Below, piece after piece: positions 6,196-7,857 of a stretch of DNA of 7,857 bases. The notes beneath the pieces are model-generated. The model saw only the letters and a list, made by a program, of their open reading frames with translations. It was not told where the DNA came from and made no database searches. Made by a program: the position numbers and the translations under genes. The number at the start of each line of letters is the position of its first letter. Position 1 is the first letter of the stretch. Location: NCBI GenBank assembly GCA_903821255.1, contig CAIJKT010000505.1:1-7857 (forward strand), in the 5' to 3' direction. Source of the stretch: an uncultured Lentisphaeria bacterium. GTDB lineage: Bacteria; Verrucomicrobiota; Lentisphaeria; Victivallales; Victivallaceae.

Positions 6196-7506
6196 CTAAA
6201 CCAGTTCTTGCTTTAACGCTTCAAGATTATTCCATCTGGCTTTGCGGCCGAAATCGGCATAGAAAGTGTTCTTGGCGGCGGCATCCTTGAAGCGCTTTGA
6301 CCAGTCGCTGAGATAGCCTTTGCCTTCCGGCTGCAACAGCGTGTGCGCAAAGGCTATGGCCGCGCCTTCGACAAATATCTCAAGGTGAGGAGCCAGCGCG
6401 TCGCACTCAAAACTGTCAACCAGTTTCAGACCCGGCGCGTTCATTTCGGTGCCGGCAATTACCGGCAGGCCGCGCCGGGCGGCGGCGGCTATGATGCGGT
6501 TCAGTTCAAAGACTTTTTTCTTTTTGATTTCAGGATCGGCAAAATTCCAGTTGCGGTCGGGAATGATATTGAGCATGGCCGCGCCGTTGGCAATATGCAG
6601 ATCAAGCAGCGTTTCCACATCCTGCTCCCCGGCGGAAGCCCCGTCGAGCCAGGCAATCGTCGGGAGCGCGCCGCAGGCTTTGACAAACGCATTCATTTCC
6701 GTCAGTGTCGGGAAAGACGCCGGGTCCGGCCTGGCGTAACCAACCCCGCCCTTTTTCATGGTTTTGGAGCGGATAAGCCCTTCCAGCTTGACCGGATTAT
6801 CAACAATCCTGGCCGCTTCGGCGCCGTCAATGCCGAGTTTTTCCGCCCAGAACGCAGTTCTTGCCGCGGCATCGGTGAAAACGGCTTCGGCCTTGACCCT
6901 GTATGCCAGGCAGACATGTCGCTCGGTAACGTTGCCGTTGGGAGTAAGCGCCGCCGCGTCTTTGTCAAAATCAAGCACAACCGGTGTCAGATATGAATTA
7001 ACCAGTTCCACAATCTGCCTGGTCCGTCCCGCCGCCTTGTCGCGCAGGCCGGACAGGAACCCCGCCGCGTCGCCGGAGGCATTGGCGGAAGCGAATCCCA
7101 CGCCCATGTGATAGGCCACGCCAGGTTCGCCCGGAGAATTGATTTCTCTATCCGCGAGTTCCTTGATGAAAGCCCTGGTTTCAATTCCGCAGACCCCGCG
7201 GGTATTTAATTTTCTGGAGGCGCTTAAAAATTCATCAACTCCGTCCAGCACATCGAAATCAACAATGCCGGATGCAAACCAGCCGCTGCGGCAGCCCAGC
7301 CACGCAATATATGACGGCGAAAAGCCATAGCCGTTATAAGAATAGAAGGTGTGGCAGTGCAGATTGTGGGCTTCGGTCGGTTCGCTGCAATGCAGCTTGC
7401 CGGTATGCAGCAGATCAATAATTTCGGACAGGGCGTTTTTGCGTACTTTATAATCCAGACTGTTAAGCTCGGTCTCAAAACCGTTTATTTCATTTCCCAT
7501 AATCAT
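6196..7506 (-). CDS. PHP-type metal-dependent hydrolase-like protein
   Basis: A 436-residue protein with no signal peptide or membrane segment, so probably cytoplasmic. The PHP-type N-terminal motif is NLHCHTFYSYNGYGFSP (His50, His52). It is followed by GIVDFDVLDGVDEF (D83, D85), GIETRAF (Glu109), and GEPGVAYHMGVGF (His133). Later elements are VTERH (H197), NIIPDRNWN and a closing GTEMNAPG (Glu354, Asn356). PHP enzymes are metal-dependent phosphoesterases, often with a tri-metal site. Here the usual D-H-D of motif II reads D-F-D, and the late Asp-x-His reads E-M-N, so the metal set and substrate may differ from classic histidinol-phosphatase-like members. No substrate can be named. The ATG at 7506 is preferred because GAGG lies seven bases upstream; an ATG at 7500 is the alternative. 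The gene is convergent to the hydrolase gene and has its own promoter. Its GC content looks higher than that of the LacI and pseudopilin genes. Confidence 0.82.
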   Translation of the reverse strand: MIMGNEINGFETELNSLDYKVRKNALSEIIDLLHTGKLHCSEPTEAHNLHCHTFYSYNGYGFSPSYIAWLGCRSGWFASGIVDFDVLDGVDEFLSASRKLNTRGVCGIETRAFIKELADREINSPGEPGVAYHMGVGFASANASGDAAGFLSGLRDKAAGRTRQIVELVNSYLTPVVLDFDKDAAALTPNGNVTERHVCLAYRVKAEAVFTDAAARTAFWAEKLGIDGAEAARIVDNPVKLEGLIRSKTMKKGGVGYARPDPASFPTLTEMNAFVKACGALPTIAWLDGASAGEQDVETLLDLHIANGAAMLNIIPDRNWNFADPEIKKKKVFELNRIIAAAARRGLPVIAGTEMNAPGLKLVDSFECDALAPHLEIFVEGAAIAFAHTLLQPEGKGYLSDWSKRFKDAAAKNTFYADFGRKARWNNLEALKQELV

Positions 7507-7546
7507 TATTATACCTCAAGAATTTGAATTTTAAAATAATCCGCTT

Positions 7547-7574
7547 AATATACCCGCGCTGCCCGGAATGACAA
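7547..7574 (-). promoter_or_regulatory. Promoter of the PHP gene
   Basis: On the minus strand, TTGTCA (complement of 7569-7574) and TATATT (complement of 7547-7552) are separated by 16 bp. Each box matches the sigma-70 consensus at five of six positions. The -10 box lies about 40 bases upstream of the ATG at 7506, leaving a short leader with GAGG at 7514-7517. Confidence 0.6.
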
Positions 7575-7769
7575 ACCATTTTTCGGCACTGGATTGAGAA
7601 AACGATAAACTTCAGAATAAATGGCGCTTGCAGTAAAAATCTACAATAAAGAGCATATTATAACATTAAATGCGCCCAAGCCATAAAATCAGCTCGAAAA
7701 ACGAGATTTGTAAGATTCCTTTATATTTTTCAGCTAATTTTCCATAAAATTGATAAGTTTTTGTTGATT

Positions 7770-7797
7770 TTGTTTTGCCATAGCTGGAAAGTATGCT
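7770..7797 (+). promoter_or_regulatory. Possible rightward promoter at the window edge
   Basis: TTGTTT (7770-7775) and TATGCT (7792-7797) are separated by 16 bp and preceded by a T-rich stretch that could act as an UP element. The -35 box is poor (three of six) and the -10 is moderate (four of six). It would serve a gene to the right of the window. Confidence 0.28.
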
Positions 7798-7857
7798 AGA
7801 GTAGCTATAGAATTTCTTTAGTGAAATAAGGGAGAGTTATTAAACAGTCAAAACAGG

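Larger units (their letters stand above)
7507..7857. other. AT-rich right-edge intergenic region
   Basis: No gene is visible in these 351 bases. The left part holds the ribosome binding site and promoter of the PHP gene (minus strand). The middle (about 7580-7750) is AT-rich with nothing I recognise. The right end carries a possible rightward promoter and a purine-rich aagggaga stretch (about 7828-7835). No start codon lies at a usual distance after it, so the next gene would begin outside the window. Confidence 0.6.

Noticed and set aside
6343..7111. Long + strand open frames opposite the PHP gene
   Set aside because: The region is GC-rich, which favours long antisense frames. The minus-strand frame carries clear PHP motifs, promoter and SD; the + frames do not.
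7690..7712. Small hairpin ctcg-aaaaa-cgag in the right-edge region
   Set aside because: Only four base pairs with no proper T-tract; expected by chance in AT-rich DNA.
1..7857. CRISPR arrays, tRNA or rRNA genes, insertion-sequence transposases
   Set aside because: No regularly spaced repeats, no cloverleaf-type sequence and no transposase motifs were seen on either strand.

Overview
The window looks like chromosomal DNA from a Lentisphaerota (Victivallales-type) bacterium, probably a gut or polysaccharide-degrading member. The main evidence is a small prepilin-like protein with the [20 protein letters not shown] type of N-terminus and a C-terminal H-X9-DG motif. It sits beside a LacI-family regulator and a very large secreted glycoside hydrolase. 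This trio is characteristic of carbohydrate loci in that phylum. The assignment is an inference from sequence style; no search was run.

Layout. Positions 1-667 contain no convincing gene. They hold a nested inverted-repeat element (about 58-190), a weak terminator-like hairpin (243-263), a palindrome cluster (418-481), a near-perfect tandem direct repeat (521-556) and a promoter with exact consensus -35 and -10 boxes and a 17-bp spacer (595-623). That promoter drives a LacI-family regulator (668-1672, +). A 172-bp gap with candidate operator palindromes leads to a pseudopilin gene (1845-2555, +; alternative start 1803). After 66 bp comes a 1080-residue exported GH20-like protein (2622-5864, +). 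It has an N-terminal beta-sandwich region, a CBM9-like domain, a GH20 zincin-like domain, a GH20-type TIM barrel retaining the Asp-Glu pair, and a C-terminal beta-sandwich.

Positions 5865-6195 lie between convergent genes. They hold terminator candidates for both strands and what may be a decayed fragment of another glycosidase, reading like the N-terminal beta-sandwich of alpha-L-rhamnosidases and broken by a stop. On the minus strand, 7506-6196 encodes a 436-residue PHP-type metal-dependent hydrolase-like protein with its own promoter (7547-7574). The last 350 bases are AT-rich. They carry that promoter and, near the right edge, a possible rightward promoter and leader of a gene outside the window.

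How it may work together (inference): the LacI-type protein senses a sugar or glycan fragment and controls the downstream pseudopilin and hydrolase genes. The hydrolase is exported to act on an amino-sugar-containing or related glycan, and the pseudopilin may help display or assemble surface machinery. The PHP gene is transcribed separately and nothing ties it to the same pathway. The points most worth a second look are the remodelled GH20 active site, the shortened LacI hinge, the pseudopilin-hydrolase pairing, the atypical PHP metal motifs and the possible rhamnosidase remnant.
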